From contig NC_133771.1 in the NCBI RefSeq assembly GCF_003597395.2, positions 54,282,052 through 54,346,051 of the forward strand: a DNA stretch of 64,000 nucleotides, read 5' to 3'. The stretch is from Chelonoidis abingdonii. Lineage: Eukaryota > Chordata > Testudines > Testudinidae. Position numbers and translations under genes: made by a program. This document shows, piece by piece, positions 13,440 to 25,271 of this stretch. The notes beneath the pieces are model-generated. The model ran no database searches. It was not told the DNA's origin and worked only from the letters and a program-made list of their open reading frames with translations. Each line of letters opens with the position of its first letter. The stretch's first letter is position 1.

Positions 13440-13725
13440 AAGCCATAAGCAGCCTTGTATAGTGGGGTGAGCATTGCATAGGCAGTAAGGAAATATGGTA
13501 TCTATACTTGGCTCTGCTACTGAGTGGTCTTTGGGAAGTCACTTCATCACTCTGTACTGCAGTTTCCCATCCCACACACTGTCTTGTATGCATTGTATAC
13601 ATGCTTTGGGGGCAGGAACAGTCTCCCTATGTGTTTATACAGTGCCTGCTACAATGGATTCCTGCCTTTTGTCAGGGCTTCTTGGCACTATTGCAATGTT
13701 AATAATCAAATGTATTTTATTGGAT
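13440..13725 (+). mobile_element. Ancient SINE (MIR/CORE-SINE type) with conserved tail
   Basis: The order of motifs matches the MIR class in plus orientation: GGCTCTGCTACTGAGTGGTC, then 'gggaagtcacttcatcactctgtactgcagtttccc', then a tail of the 'ttgggggcaggaacagtctcc ... tacagtgcctgctacaatgg' type found in reptile genomes. Several overlapping open frames here are chance products of this repeat. Confidence 0.7.
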
Positions 13726-13734
13726 CTGAGATAA

Positions 13735-15475
13735 CATTACATGATTGTGTATTGAAATGAGTGAAACATAATTAATATCACTGATGGAAGATTTACCACT
13801 TGGTCAATTGTGAAATATGATGAAACAAACAAATAAACAAAAAACGACAAACAAAGTTAAACAATAGTGATTGATTCAAAGAATGGGAAAAGCAGAGCCC
13901 TTTACATTTAGTGCAATTTTTAATTTGTTATTTGATGTCCAGCTACTGTGTGATAGGTGAATTAGAATTATTTAGGACCACATTAGAAAAAAAAAAAACA
14001 TATCTAATATTACATATTTTCTTACGTTCCAATGAGCTGAAGATAAAGGAAAGTTGGAATCTTTGTGAGTTATTTCAGAACAGACTATATCCATAATGTC
14101 CTAGGCATGCTAAACAGTGCTAAAGACTGTCAGAGCTCCTTGTGGGGTTCCCCCGTCTTGGCCACTCACTGGACTGCTGTGAGGAAATGCAACTGCTGGG
14201 TGCAAGGCTGTTTTAAGCTTCCCTGGGTCTCAGCAGTCTGCTGTGTTGTTTTTTTCCCTTGGCATGCTGGCACATTTTCTTAGCATTGACCCTCAGTTCA
14301 CTGCCCCTTCACAGTAATGGAGCCCCATGGCTCACCTGCTTTAGGCTACCAAGATACCCCACTAGCTTAAACACATCATCTCCCAGAACTCCATCAGGTG
14401 TGAGCCTTCTGGTTTACCTTGTTAACATAAGTGTCAGTGCTTAACATACACAGACACTTTCATCAGAAGCCTAACACAATTGCTTTTTCACTTAACTAGT
14501 AAAGCACAAGAGAGTACAGATCATATGGAAAACAATACACATCCTAAATGCAATGCCGTTCAATAGCTCAATCTTCCCCTAGGAGCCCTTGCGGGACCAT
14601 CCATGTTCAGACAAGGTCCATAGCGTCATTAGGCTCCTATAAGCTGAGCTGTTTCTCCCTCCTCTTGAGTTGGAAAAAAATGATCACAAAGAAAAGCAAC
14701 TCCTGCCCTTCTATATCTTCCCCATCTCCCATCAGATTACATTCTATTCAGCCTCCTCAGGTGATCAGAGATTCCTGCCAGGTGGCCTCATTGCCGCAAT
14801 TTCTCCTAGTTGAGAGCTATTCTGTTTTTTAGAGCTATTCCTTTTTTTAAAAAAATGGGAGAGCACTTTAAGTCAGTGACCATTTTTTGTTATTCTTTTG
14901 TGACCGGCCTTTGGAATTTCATTCCAAAATGGAGAAAGGCAGCCAAAGAGCAGGTAAAGGGATTGTTCATTCACATCAGTACTTTTATGGCTTCTGAAAG
15001 CATGCTCCACACCTCATCCCTTTCATATTTTGGACGACACTTCAGATTCTTAAATCTTGGTTGAGTGCTGTAGCTATTTTTAGAAATCTCACATTGGTAC
15101 CTTCATTACATTTGCCAAATCTGCTGTGAAAGTGTTCTTAAAACGAACATGTGCTGGGTTAACATCCGAGACTGCTATAAATTAATTCGGGTAAAACACA
15201 TCAGGAAATATACAGTTCTTTCCCAAAGAATTCAGTCATGAATTTAATTAATGCATTATTTTTTTAACAAGCATCATCAGCATGGAAGCATGCCTCTGGA
15301 ATAGTGGTCGAAGCATGAAGAGGCATACAAATATTTAGCATATCTTGCATGTAAATACCTTGCAACACTAGCTACAAAAAGCCATGTGAACTCCTGTTTT
15401 CACTTTCAGGTGACATTGTAAATAAGAACCAGGCAGCAGTATCTCCCATAAATGTAAACAAACTTGTTTGTCTTA
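13735..15475. other. Non-coding stretch
   Basis: No supported gene. Short frames in the moderately GC-rich part at 14.1-14.85 kb have no domain. That part may be an unrecognised old LTR or DNA element. Confidence 0.45.
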
Positions 15476-15600
15476 GAGTTGTAGCTGTTTTAGTTTGGAT
15501 CTGTAAAAGCACAAAAGAGTCCTGTGGAACCTTATAGACTAACGGACATATTGGAGCATGAGCTTTCATGAGTGAATACCCACTTCGTCGGATGCAATTG
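15476..15600 (+). mobile_element. Foldback-element half ('tagtctggatctgtaaaa' family)
   Basis: Carries TAGTTTGGATCTGTAAAAGC, then the 'gagtcctgtggaaccttatagactaac' segment, then 'ttggagcatgagctttcatgagtgaatacccacttcgtcggatgca'. This is one arm of the element present as a complete hairpin at 50.57 kb. The opposite arm is missing. Confidence 0.75.
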
Positions 15601-15644
15601 GCTTAGCAATTGGCTGAAAAAGAAGTAGGACTGAGTGGACTTGT

Positions 15645-16020
15645 AAGCTCTAAAGTTTTACATTATTTTGATATTGAGCACAGTTATATAACAACAAAAA
15701 TCTAAATTTGTAAGTTACACTTTCACCATAAGATTTCACTACAGTACTTGTATGAGGTGAACTGAGACATACTATTTCTTTTGTGTATCATTTCTACAGT
15801 GCAAATATTTGTAATAAAAATAATATAAAGTGAACACTGTACACTTTGTATTCTGTGTTGTAATAGAAATCAATACATTTGAAAATGCAGAAAAAACATC
15901 CAAAATATTTATAAATTTCAATTGGTATTTTATTTTTTAACAGGGTGATTAACTGTGATTAAATTTTTTAACCATGATTAATTTTTGAGTTAATTGCGTG
16001 AGTTTACTGCAGCCCTCTTG
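15645..16020 (+). mobile_element. DNA-transposon-like repeat fragment, ends in 'gattaa' motifs
   Basis: A recognisable AT-rich turtle repeat: 'taagttacactttcaccataagat', 'tttcactacagtacttgtatgaggtgaa', 'gtgaacactgtacactttgtattctgtg', then repeated GATTAA-type motifs at 15945-15985 and a terminal GCAGCCCT near 16015. The 5' end is not visible, so it is probably truncated. Confidence 0.6.
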
Positions 16021-16168
16021 GTCTGACAATAAAAAAGTGGTAATGCATGTATTGCTTTCTGTATTCTGTATACTGCTGTACTAACCTCTGATTGATAGAC
16101 TTAGATAAAATAATTCCAACTGAGCTTGTTGTCTGACAATCTTAAGTCATTAACTCAGACACCCAACA
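16020..16168 (+). repeat. 3' part of an unnamed LTR-like repeat, copy 1
   Basis: Shares CTGATTGATAGACTTAGATA, 'ctgagcttgttgtctgacaatctta' and 'attaactcagacac' with segments near 34.45, 39.73 and 58.94 kb. Only the 3' portion is present here. See the finding on this family. Confidence 0.6.
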
Positions 16169-16305
16169 GGTGCAAGATAATTAGACAGAAAAACTGGATT
16201 AGTTTACAACATCAAGTCCACATTGATATAATCTAAGGATTATTGAAATTGTTAAAAACAGGATGTGGAGCCAGAAGTTAATGAACCAAAAGTGGATATT
16301 TGGCC

Positions 16306-16638
16306 TGTCATAAATATAAAGGGAAGGGTAACACCCTATTTTCAGCACAGAGTTAATCACAAGCCAAAACAAAAGATAATCTAACACATTCCCTTGCTAG
16401 TACTTACTAATTCTATAGGAGTTGGATTGCTTGCTTTCTTAATCTGTCTCTGGCAAGAGCCACAAGGAACAGACAGAACAATGCCACTCCCCACCCCAGA
16501 TTTGAAAGTATCTTGTCCCCTTATTGGTCCTTTGGATCAGGTGTCAGCCAGGTTGCTTAAGCTTCTTAAGTCTTTACAGGTAAGAGGATTTTGTGCCTCT
16601 GGACAGGAGGGATTTTATAGTACTTTATATTTATGACA
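16306..16638. mobile_element. Inverted-repeat element with TGTCATAAATATAAAG ends
   Basis: A 333-bp element. It starts TGTCATAAATATAAAGGG and ends ACTTTATATTTATGACA, so the terminal inverted repeats match over about 16 bp. The interior, read on the minus strand, has 'aggcacaaaatcctcttacctgtaaag', a segment that I associate with a larger turtle LTR-like family. This may therefore be a deletion derivative. No coding frame. Confidence 0.75.
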
Positions 16639-16810
16639 CCTAACTGACACAATAAACAATTTGTTAGTTGTGGCTCAGTATCAGGATTGTAGGTGGCTTT
16701 GCATTTGCCCAGTGACAAAAACTTAGACAGCCACTGAGCAGTAGTTTTGAGAAGGTCAGTGGTGCCTAAATGTTGGATTTAGGCACCTAAAAGTGTGGTT
16801 AAACCCCTAA

Positions 16811-17050
16811 GGATATGTCTACACTGCAGCTGACAGTGACCCTGCAAGGTAGAAAGACTTGCACTAGCGGGGCTTGAGCTTGTGCCCTAAAAATAGTATT
16901 GCAGATGTTGCAGCTTGGGCTATCAATCCCACCCAGTCCCCTAAGCTTGAGATCCTGAGCTCAAATGTCCACATTGCTATTTTTTTGTGTATTAGCTCAA
17001 GCCCATCTGCCTAGGCTGAGGGGCTTGCTCCCAGCAGTATGGGCATGCCC
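16811..17050. mobile_element. Harbinger-like MITE (degenerate)
   Basis: About 240 bp. The left end GGATATGTCTACACTGC pairs imperfectly with the right end GCAGTATGGGCATGCCC. The left flank is TAA and the right flank is TCA, which could be a decayed 3-bp duplication. Same terminal style as the elements at 10.5 and 49.5 kb. Confidence 0.6.
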
Positions 17051-20000
17051 TCAATGCCTTTATTCATCTAGCCCTAACTGACTAACTAAAGTACTTGGCA
17101 GAGCAATTAATGGAACCAAGGGCTCCTAATTCTAATAGTTTTCCTTCCACTGCCACAAAATCATGCTTCTTTTCCTAAGTGTCACCTGGTTTCACATTAA
17201 AGTAATGAAAAAACATGATAAATATCCCCAGGTTTGGTCAGACTGAGAAATCTTAGTGAACCCTCTGTAGTGAATATGGGCTGAAATTTGAGGTTTGAGT
17301 TTGCACTGATGCCTGAATTCAAGTAAATTTCATCTTGTTTCATATATCTAACTCTCCCTCAAGTACCAATACACGGTAGGTACTGACATTTCAAAGAAAC
17401 CTTAAGAACATAAATAATAATTTAACATGTCAATGTGATCTGACTGCAATAGCTCTCAGTCCATCAGATCAACAATTTACAAACTAGGAGAACCCAATTC
17501 CATTTTTGGAAATCAATATTAATACTTGCAAAGGTGGAGTGATCTTTGACATGACTTGGTATTTCCCTTGTGAAAAAAATTATATAAAATCTCCATCAGA
17601 ACTGATAATATCTGGAAAAGAAGAACAGTTCCAGTAGATATTGTGAGTTCCAGTAAATATAACAAGCATATAATGCAAAGTAAAAATACAGAGAATTGCT
17701 TGTCTCAGTGATAGTGGGTCTGTGTACAAAGATAATGAAGGATATCTTTGAGGACACTGTTGTGTACAGGATAAATTGCAAGAAACTCTGCTCTCTATGT
17801 CTATGCAGCTCTCATTAAAGTCAATCTAAGTGTTACTGTGTATACAAAGGCAGAATTTAGCTCTTAGTAACTATGAACAAAATAAAGCTCGGTAGTGGCG
17901 TTCAACATGCATGAAAATGACAGCTAGAAAGTGAACAAAAGAATTCAGTGGAAGTGACAGTAAGTCTGACTATGTGTATAAACTTCTTGTAGAAATGAAC
18001 TAATAGCAACACCTCGAGTGTTGTCATTTGCCTTGCCACCAGCAGCTATTTCTGTAAAACCCAGAATAAGAAAAGTAGCCTACAGGCCAAATATTTCCAC
18101 AGAGAATAAAAATTCAATTATTTCCTGAAGTTGAAAGACTTCACTTGAACATGCTATCCAATTTAACGGCTCTACCAACAAACACAACTGCCTTAACTTA
18201 GAAGAGTGAGCACCAGGACTAAAAGGAAGCAATACTAAGTAACCCTATTATTTGATCTTTCCCCAGCTGTGAACAGGATCTGCTGGTTACATACTGGGGA
18301 GAAAGGAATTGAGTAATTGAAGATACCTATATACAAATAATTGTAGAAAATCCTAAAATAACTCAATATCTCCCAATACTTGAGACAGATATAGCATCAA
18401 CATAATTGCCTGAGTTGTGTCTGTCCAGCACTATTCTTCCTGGACATGGAACTGAGACTTATTGAACACAGGACATTTCCTAAAATGGAAATGGGCAGAA
18501 GAGTTTTGTTCCTTTGTAACAGAATTGATTTTCTCTATTTCATAGTCTAGGTTGCCTGGATTGCACAGAAAGGGTTCAGATGAATTTTATAGACAGACAA
18601 ATATATAGATTCAAAATTAATGTAAATTAAAATTTTGTGTTCTATATAAATTCATTGTATTGAAGAAGCAGTGTGACAGTTACATGATATCTTTGTTACA
18701 AGAGAAACAGGATATCTCTTTCTGCGAATTTGGGTATAGATGGGGCTTCTGGATCCCAAAAGTGGTAATGGGGAACTTTCATAATTCAAAAACTGTCTGT
18801 ACTTCTTTAACATCCCCAAAGAGATGACTCACTTCCTTTTCTGCAGCATGTATTGTTACTTGATAAATCAAACTGCTATGTCACAGTGTATTGTATTTCT
18901 AAATATTTGTAGTTTGTTTGGTAATGTGCAAATCACTCCACTTATTACTAACTGTTAGGTAGCTAGCAAGCTTTATCCCCCCAGGATCCAAAGGAAGGAT
19001 TATCAGGTGACTTGACTGCCCGCCTTTATGCTTCATACTGGAAAGTTCCTGCTTTTTGATGTTGTGGTCCGTCAAAGTTAAACAGAAGAAGGACCGTTTC
19101 ATCAAATCCATTTCCCTGCAGTTTCCTGTAGTTTAGGAGTGTGTGTGATAAAACATTGATAAAACATACAAACATTGATGTCAATTGGACCTTTCTATAT
19201 GGGGTGGGAAAGTTAAAGCAGCAGCGCACCAGAAATAATTGCTGAAATATAAGTTATCCAAAAATCACAATAAAGTTTACTAACATTTGACAGAACTCTC
19301 AAGTATTACAGTCTTTGTGAGGGGTGGGAGATTATTCAAATGAATCTTATAAACATACAGAGACATTCTCTCATCATTAAAAATGAGTGTGAAGAACCAG
19401 ATTTGCAAAAGAGTTCTGGTGCCATTTAGGCACCTGAAACCTGAACAACGTGCGGCAGATTTTAAAACGATTAGCAACCAAGCCACAAACCCTCAACTGC
19501 GAACAACTAGAGCCTCTGAATGAAGTGGTCAGGCAAGGCACCAATGGGACTGTTGGCACTGCGACACTTATCACTTCATTTAGGTGCATAAAAGGAACTA
19601 ACTCTTTGGAAAATCAGGTTAATATAAATATTTTATTAATAATCTAGCCCTCCCAAAAAAAAAACCCAACAGTTCAGTCATCCTCAAGTGCCGCAATGCC
19701 ATCCCCAGGATGATAGAAAACTAACCCAACATGGACCGTGCCTCTTAATGTACTTAACCGCTAAAAAGATCTGGAGATCAGCTGAGTCCTAACAACCAGT
19801 TAAGCAATCTGTACACTATAAAAAGAAAAAGTCATGCTGAATGGAACAGATCAGTAGTGATGGAACAGAAAAGAGGAAAGAGAAAACCCAAGCCACATAA
19901 TGAGTCTCCAAAGTGACTTCAAGAAGTGGTCTCAATAGCAAAGTAATTTCCTATATTAGTTTTAAATTTTGAGTCTCTGTGCTTTCTTTAATAAAAAATG

Positions 20001-20445
20001 AAGCTTTATGGTAATGGCTATTGCTTTACCATTTTTCTTATAATCTGTGTTTCTTTAATAAAAGAGATCTGAAATAATATTTCACTGGGGAAAAATTTAA
20101 TAAAGCTCCATATTCCATGTTGAAAACCTTCCTCTCTTCTTTGTCTAAACTTAGGCAGTTTCCATAAAACACAAGATGCCAAATCCTGCTCACATTTGCA
20201 TTGAAATTTATGCAGTTACTCTGGATTTGCACTCATGTGATCAGAATTTGGCCTTACCGGTTCTAATTAAGTCTGTGGAATACAGACCACTAAATTTTAT
20301 TTATATTATTTATTAGTAATCAAGGGAAAATATGCTTTGTGATACATTGGCTGAAGGAATATCAGTTGGCCTGGATGGCACAACTTCCATAAATTCATAA
20401 ACATTGTGATCTGTTGTCATCTAATAAATAATTCTTATAGCAACT
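17051..20445. other. AT-rich non-coding stretch
   Basis: About 3.4 kb with no supported gene or recognised repeat. Short frames at 18.9-19.65 kb overlap on both strands and look like chance. Confidence 0.5.
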
Positions 20446-20447
20446 CT

Positions 20448-20545
20448 CAATATCTGTGAATGTCTCTGTGCCTTAGTGTCTCATGTATAAAATGGAGATA
20501 ATATCTACTTATTTCACAAGGTTGATTTGAAGATAAATTGTTTTA
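20448..20545 (+). mobile_element. MIR-type SINE 3' fragment
   Basis: Reads TCTCTGTGCCTTAGTGTCTC, then 'ataaaatggagataatatctacttatttcacaaggttga', the standard MIR 3' half in plus orientation. Confidence 0.75.
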
Positions 20546-21415
20546 AGGATATCCCAGTAAGAAATGTAATCCAAAAGCCCATTAGGGTATAAAATTTTCT
20601 TACTTAGTGCAGTAGTTGAATGGTGTTCAATAAGCAGGGTGAGGACCACTCATTGAATGAAGAAATATTGAACTTGTATCTGAGTACACAGGTTGAGTAC
20701 TTACCATCCTGTGTACTAAGATGCCAATCCTACATACACATATGCATGTGAAATCCTTGGGACTACACATAGTTAATCATGTCCAAAAGTGTTTTCAGGA
20801 TCTGGGCCTAAATGAGGCAGGCACCCGGTAGCAAAAAGCATGTAATTAAAGTCTTTATTAAAATTCATAACAAGCATGTCAAAATAAGGTTGCACAGGCA
20901 ACTGTAAAACACCTGGCATTTCCTAGCTTGCTTGAATTCCCAACTTTAACAATATTATTTTAACGTTTGTATGTGTCTCACATTTTTTTAAAAAAGTTCA
21001 CTCTTTTTAACTGCTTCGAAATTTGAAATTGAAGTATGTTTCTATATTTTTTTTCCTTTTAAGAGCAGTCACTGATATTCTTTATTGTAACATTGCCCAT
21101 ATCTGTCTAGGTTACTGGCAATTATTTTTATTTTTTATTAAAGAAAGTACAGAAGCATTTGTTCTGGGGGAAAAAAAATAGCAGGAACTGTGAAGACTAC
21201 AAAGACAAAAAATAAAAAGATCATTTGGACAGTACCTAAACTTTTATATTATTTTTAAAATACTTACATAAATTAACCTTCACATTGTCTATTTAAAAAT
21301 ACCTACAACATGTTTTATTATATTTTGGGAAGATAAATAAAAGAAAAAGTATTTAACTGTGATTAAGAGACCCAATACTGCTCTGTATGGCTAACAAAGG
21401 CTGACAAAGGTGGTG
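20546..21415. other. AT-rich non-coding stretch
   Basis: No gene seen. The 'tttcaggatctgggcct' segment near 20800 resembles a short motif common in reptile interspersed repeats, but it is too short to name. Confidence 0.45.
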
Positions 21416-21419
21416 CTGC

Positions 21420-21905
21420 CATCATCATGAAAAGAAGAGAGATAGAATTTGAAATGTGGAGACGTGCCACAAAGGGCTAACTAGGACGATCACATTGGGA
21501 CTGGAGATCCTGTCTTTCAAGATGGAGACTAAAAGCTGGGCTTATTTGGACTGAGAGGGGACCTGATTGCTCTCTCTAAGACATCAGCAGGGTAAACGAC
21601 CCAGGACGTGACGAGCTATTAAAATAAATGGACAAGGTGGCACAAGAGCAGAATGGGCATAACTTGCCAGGAGTAACTGCACTGGAAAATGCGAAGAACT
21701 TTCAACATCAAGAGGAGGAGGTTCTGGAACAGCCCCTGGAATAAGAAGGGGCGAGGGGCAAACACAAACTGGTTTGAAAAACATGACTTGAGAAGTTTAT
21801 ATGAACGGTGATATATGACGGGGTGACTGCGATGGCAGCTGACTGGACTCAGTGATCGAGGAGGTTCTCCCTTCCAGTCCTACGTCTTTCTGGTCCGTAC
21901 TCAGC
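21420..21905 (+). mobile_element. LINE 3' end (CR1 clade), plus strand, degenerate
   Basis: Follows the CR1-type 3' pattern: GAGAGGGGACCTGATTGCTC, 'gtggcacaagagcagaatgggcataa', 'gaggaggttctggaacagcc' and a final 'gaggttctcccttccagtcctacgtct'. Many small deletions break every frame. Confidence 0.7.
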
Positions 21906-22865
21906 CCATGCCTGTTAGTGCGGGCCGAGGAAGCGGCGTGCATTTCTGCTGACATGTAAACCCAGGTCCAGTGCTTATGTCACGCAAGATCCCAGCCAAG
22001 CTACAGTGTCAGAACATTGGGAGAAAATATCCTATCCCAACACTCTTCCCCCATAACGTTTCACACACCATGATCCTGACACAATTGCCCCTGTCCTGCA
22101 CTTTGTAACATTTGCCTGCATGGTTAAAACCTGCCAAGGTGTCCAACCCCAGAGGTGGCGTATCCTAGTGGGAAAGTGCAGAGATTCTGCCTGCTCTTAC
22201 TAAAATACCTGAGCCCCTTCGGGAGAGGATGAAGGTGCACGAGACACAGCAAAATCCTGGGCTGGTTGTACTCACGTCCAGCTGAAGGTCTGCAGCACCG
22301 TCCTGTACCCGCGGAGATGGGGGTGAAGAGACGTAGCATCCTCCTTGACACACAGTCCATGTGGAGACGCTGAAATGGTGTCCAGCCGGAGGGAGCCCTC
22401 AGATGCAGCCGGTTGTGCCAGATACCCTGCGCGGAGCTTTCGCGAAGCTTCCCAGACCCGGGGTGCTCAGGAGCCTGCATGAATCAGAGAGGTGCTGGCG
22501 CTGGGCCGTGGAGCGTAGGCAGCAAAGATCAGCTCCAAGGTGCCTCCTGAAGGCCAAAAGGAACCCGGATTATACAACTGGAAGGTCAACAAAGCCTCAG
22601 GTACCCGGCCCATTGCATACGCTGCTGCAGTAGTGCTTCATATGGGGCATGCTAAATGGTTCAGGCCCCGCAGCACTGGCAGAAAGCTGAACCTGGCACA
22701 AGCTGGAAGGATTTGGTTGAGCCGAGCTGGTACCAAAGATTTTATTTCAAATACACTAGGGCAAACAGGAAGCTTCTCGGGCTGCTGCACTCAATGGTAA
22801 ACCCATGGAGGTGCGCAGAGCAGAAGCTGCGGGGCCGTTGGAGGAAGCTCCCGCAGTACATATCT
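21906..22865. other. GC-richer block, no identified gene
   Basis: Start of the GC-richer segment (to about 29.1 kb). It contains several overlapping short frames on both strands (for example 22124-22480 minus and 22540-22800 plus). None shows a domain or a biased codon pattern that I recognise. Confidence 0.45.
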
Positions 22866-22985
22866 TGTACGCCCTTAAGGGCAGGATCTTACATCTCCAG
22901 GGCATGTTACAACGTAGCCTAGCACAGTGGGCCCAGATCCACTGATGGGGGACTTCTAGTTGCTACGGGGTGAAACTCAATAAAC
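22866..22985 (+). mobile_element. Ancient SINE tail
   Basis: The segment 'ttaagggcaggatcttacat' followed by 'gcctagcacagtgggcccagatcc' and 'cttctagttgctac' matches the conserved tail seen with MIR-like SINEs in reptiles, with small deletions. Confidence 0.6.
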
Positions 22986-23640
22986 CGCAACAAAGAGCTC
23001 TCACTTGACCTGCTCAGTCTCCGCGCTTCCATGAACGTTATAATTCATCCTCCCCAGAGGAAGGCCACCACAATAGGAAAAAAACCCACATGTATCAAGA
23101 CGAGAGGTCGGCTGAGGGCACTGGATTGTACAGAGCCGCGACTGGAGGCGCAGCAGAGCCTGGATCCCAGCAAGCCCGTAGTGTGGCAGCCAGCTGAGAG
23201 GACGGCAGCCAAGGGAGCGCCTGGGCGGATCATTTCTTCCTTCGCCCGTCACATGACGTAAATGGGCTGGCTATGTTTTCCAATCCTCTCCGTCGAGCAA
23301 CGTCCCAGCTCCTCACTGCATACGCCGACCCACCAAGCTTGCAAAAGGACCTTCCCCCACCCCCTCCTGCCAAGACCAGGACGACTCGGAACAGCAACGT
23401 TCACCCAGTCGCTCAGTCCGAAGGCTCCTGCTCAAGTCATTAAGCTTTCAGGGATTCTCCCAGTCCGCGACTAAGCCGAAGCGAGACAGTCCTCTCTGCT
23501 TTAAAGGGGACTCGGCCAGCTGGCTTCTTCCCGATGAACTTGCAAAGTCCAGTTTGGAAAAGAAAAACAACACTCTGTCCGGGCTGAAGCTGGCTTCCTC
23601 CTCACCCGCACAGACAGCAAGTGCAGCTTCGGGGGGGGGG
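22986..23640. other. GC-richer, moderately CpG-rich stretch
   Basis: Contains a local rise in CpG at about 23010-23330 and a CRE-like TGACGTAA at 23254. It ends in a G-run at about 23631-23640. It could include a promoter, but I see no convincing first exon. Confidence 0.3.
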
Positions 23641-23823
23641 TTCTTGGGCACTACAAGCATAATGAATTAACCTCCCTATAACTGTCCCCAGAGAAAAAGG
23701 AACAACATACATCCCTCAGCAATGCCTGTCACGCACAACAGAGTGCCTGACGCTGATCTCCCTACGCCAGGTCACCCCATTGACTTCACTGAGTGATTCC
23801 TGATTACACCATCTATCACCAGA

Positions 23824-24405
23824 ATGAGCTCCTACAACACCATGTCTGACGTGAACACCCCGGAAAGCAGCCTAGTCCCGGGGCGTCTCCTGAAACTGCT
23901 AACAAGTCTGGGATGGGTTTTGCACGGTGCCCATGGTATCAAAGCCTCTGTCCCCTTGCGAAGCATTCTCAGTCTGTACGCAGCCTTCATGCCAGCTGCC
24001 AGCCGAGGTGGGCTGATGGCTCTGATGCCACCACCTACACCATCCTGTCCAGCATTGTCTCTTAGGGTTCTTCATGTGGTCTTCTCTCCACAGAATTCGG
24101 CGACTCAGGGAAAAGGAAACTCATGCCAAAGGGAGCAAGGGGTTCCCAAGATGTGGGCTGCCTGGCCAAAAATATCCCGTTCAGTTTGTTTACGTGTCAG
24201 GGGAAGCAGAAAAGGACCAAAGATTCTCCAGTGGCATTTCCTTTCCTCCCTCTCGCATGGCCCACCCTGGCAGTTTATAGCTATTACTGGTTTGAGTCAA
24301 TCCACAGGAACTAAATGCCATTGCTGCAGGGGCGTTCCTGGGGTAACAAATGGCTTGAAAGGAGCTCGATGGGCCTTATTAGCTACGGACCTGGGCAGTC
24401 ATTAA
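23824..24405 (+). other. Longest gap-free open frame of the window (193 codons), unsupported
   Basis: An open frame of 193 codons starting MSSYNTMSDVNTPESS. It has no recognisable domain, signal peptide or membrane segment. Two other frames over the same bases are open for 60-70 codons, as happens by chance in GC-rich DNA. A splice-acceptor-like TTCTCTCCACAG lies inside it at about 24081-24092, which argues against one continuous exon. I do not call a gene. Conservation in other turtles with synonymous-biased change would change this. Confidence 0.1.
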
Positions 24406-24418
24406 CTGAGTAAGGGTG

Positions 24419-24605
24419 AGCTAGTGGTCCAAGCACAGCCTTAGGCACACAGAATGCCCAAATCTGGGCCAGATTACACAGACTCGTTGCCCCTCGGTGC
24501 TCAGTTACCCCACCCTGTAAAATTGAGGATAACACTGATCAGCCTCACAGTGGACACTGTCAGGACGAATAATGTTCGTTAAATGCTGGAAAAGAAAAAG
24601 AGTGC
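24419..24605 (+). mobile_element. MIR/CORE-SINE fragment
   Basis: Reads TCGGTGCTCAGTTACCCCAC, 'cctgtaaaattgaggataacactga', 'agcctcacag' and then 'aatgttcgttaaatgctgga', the MIR 3' half in plus orientation. Confidence 0.7.
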
Positions 24606-25114
24606 TCACTCTGTAATATAATGGATTCCCCAGAAATGATGCTCCCCAAAGCCTGGCCAGGATAAATCTGCACATAAATGTGGCTCTGGGGAAAAGAATG
24701 GTCTGCTGAGCACGGGATTTGAATGCATCGACAGAGTCCAAGCAGGTGTTGTGCAAGTGTTGCAGACAGCTTTGCTAAACCTACATCCCTGCATTCCGCA
24801 GCCCCGGGGTTCTCACTACCAGCTCTGGCCAAAGGCGCCCTCAATCCCAGCCCTTTAGAATCTTCATTAATCCATCCTGAGCCTCCAAACAGCTCTGCTG
24901 TGCTTTCCTTCCCTGCCGTTCTGCCTCGGTGATCCCGCTGGTGCTGTTCTTGAGCAGAACTACCCACTCAATTCACATGGAGTGGGTGGGAGGGCACAGG
25001 CCGTGGGAGACTGGGAGAGTGAAGGGGAAACCGGCCCTAACCAATGGTGACTTAAGGGAGGAACTGACCAAGGCTGAACTTCCCCAGGGGAACTGCACAA
25101 GAACTGCCTCTTAC

Positions 25115-25271
25115 CTCAGCTCCTTGCATGGTCAAGCGTCTTTGCCATGCCTCCTGCCGCTTTCTATAAGGATTCCAGAGGCATCTCGAATAGTCCTGCC
25201 CTGCGTGTTCTGCACTTCTCGCGAATGGCTTTCTCCAGCCCCTTCTGCAAAGTCTCCCAGACTCTGATCCC
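25115..25271 (-). other. Candidate spliced exon, minus strand
   Basis: On the minus strand a 157-nt segment lies between an acceptor context GCTGTTTTGCAG and a donor context GAGCTGAG|GTAAGAGG. One frame is open across the whole segment; the other two contain stops. The protein from the open frame is not one I recognise. Together with the segment at 27583-27846 it could belong to a minus-strand transcript, coding or non-coding. Splice-like sites occur often by chance, so this is weak. Confidence 0.2.

Noticed and set aside
23824..24405. 193-codon frame as a protein-coding gene
   Set aside because: No domain, overlapping open frames in other phases, GC-rich context, and an acceptor-like site within it. 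Listed only as unsupported.
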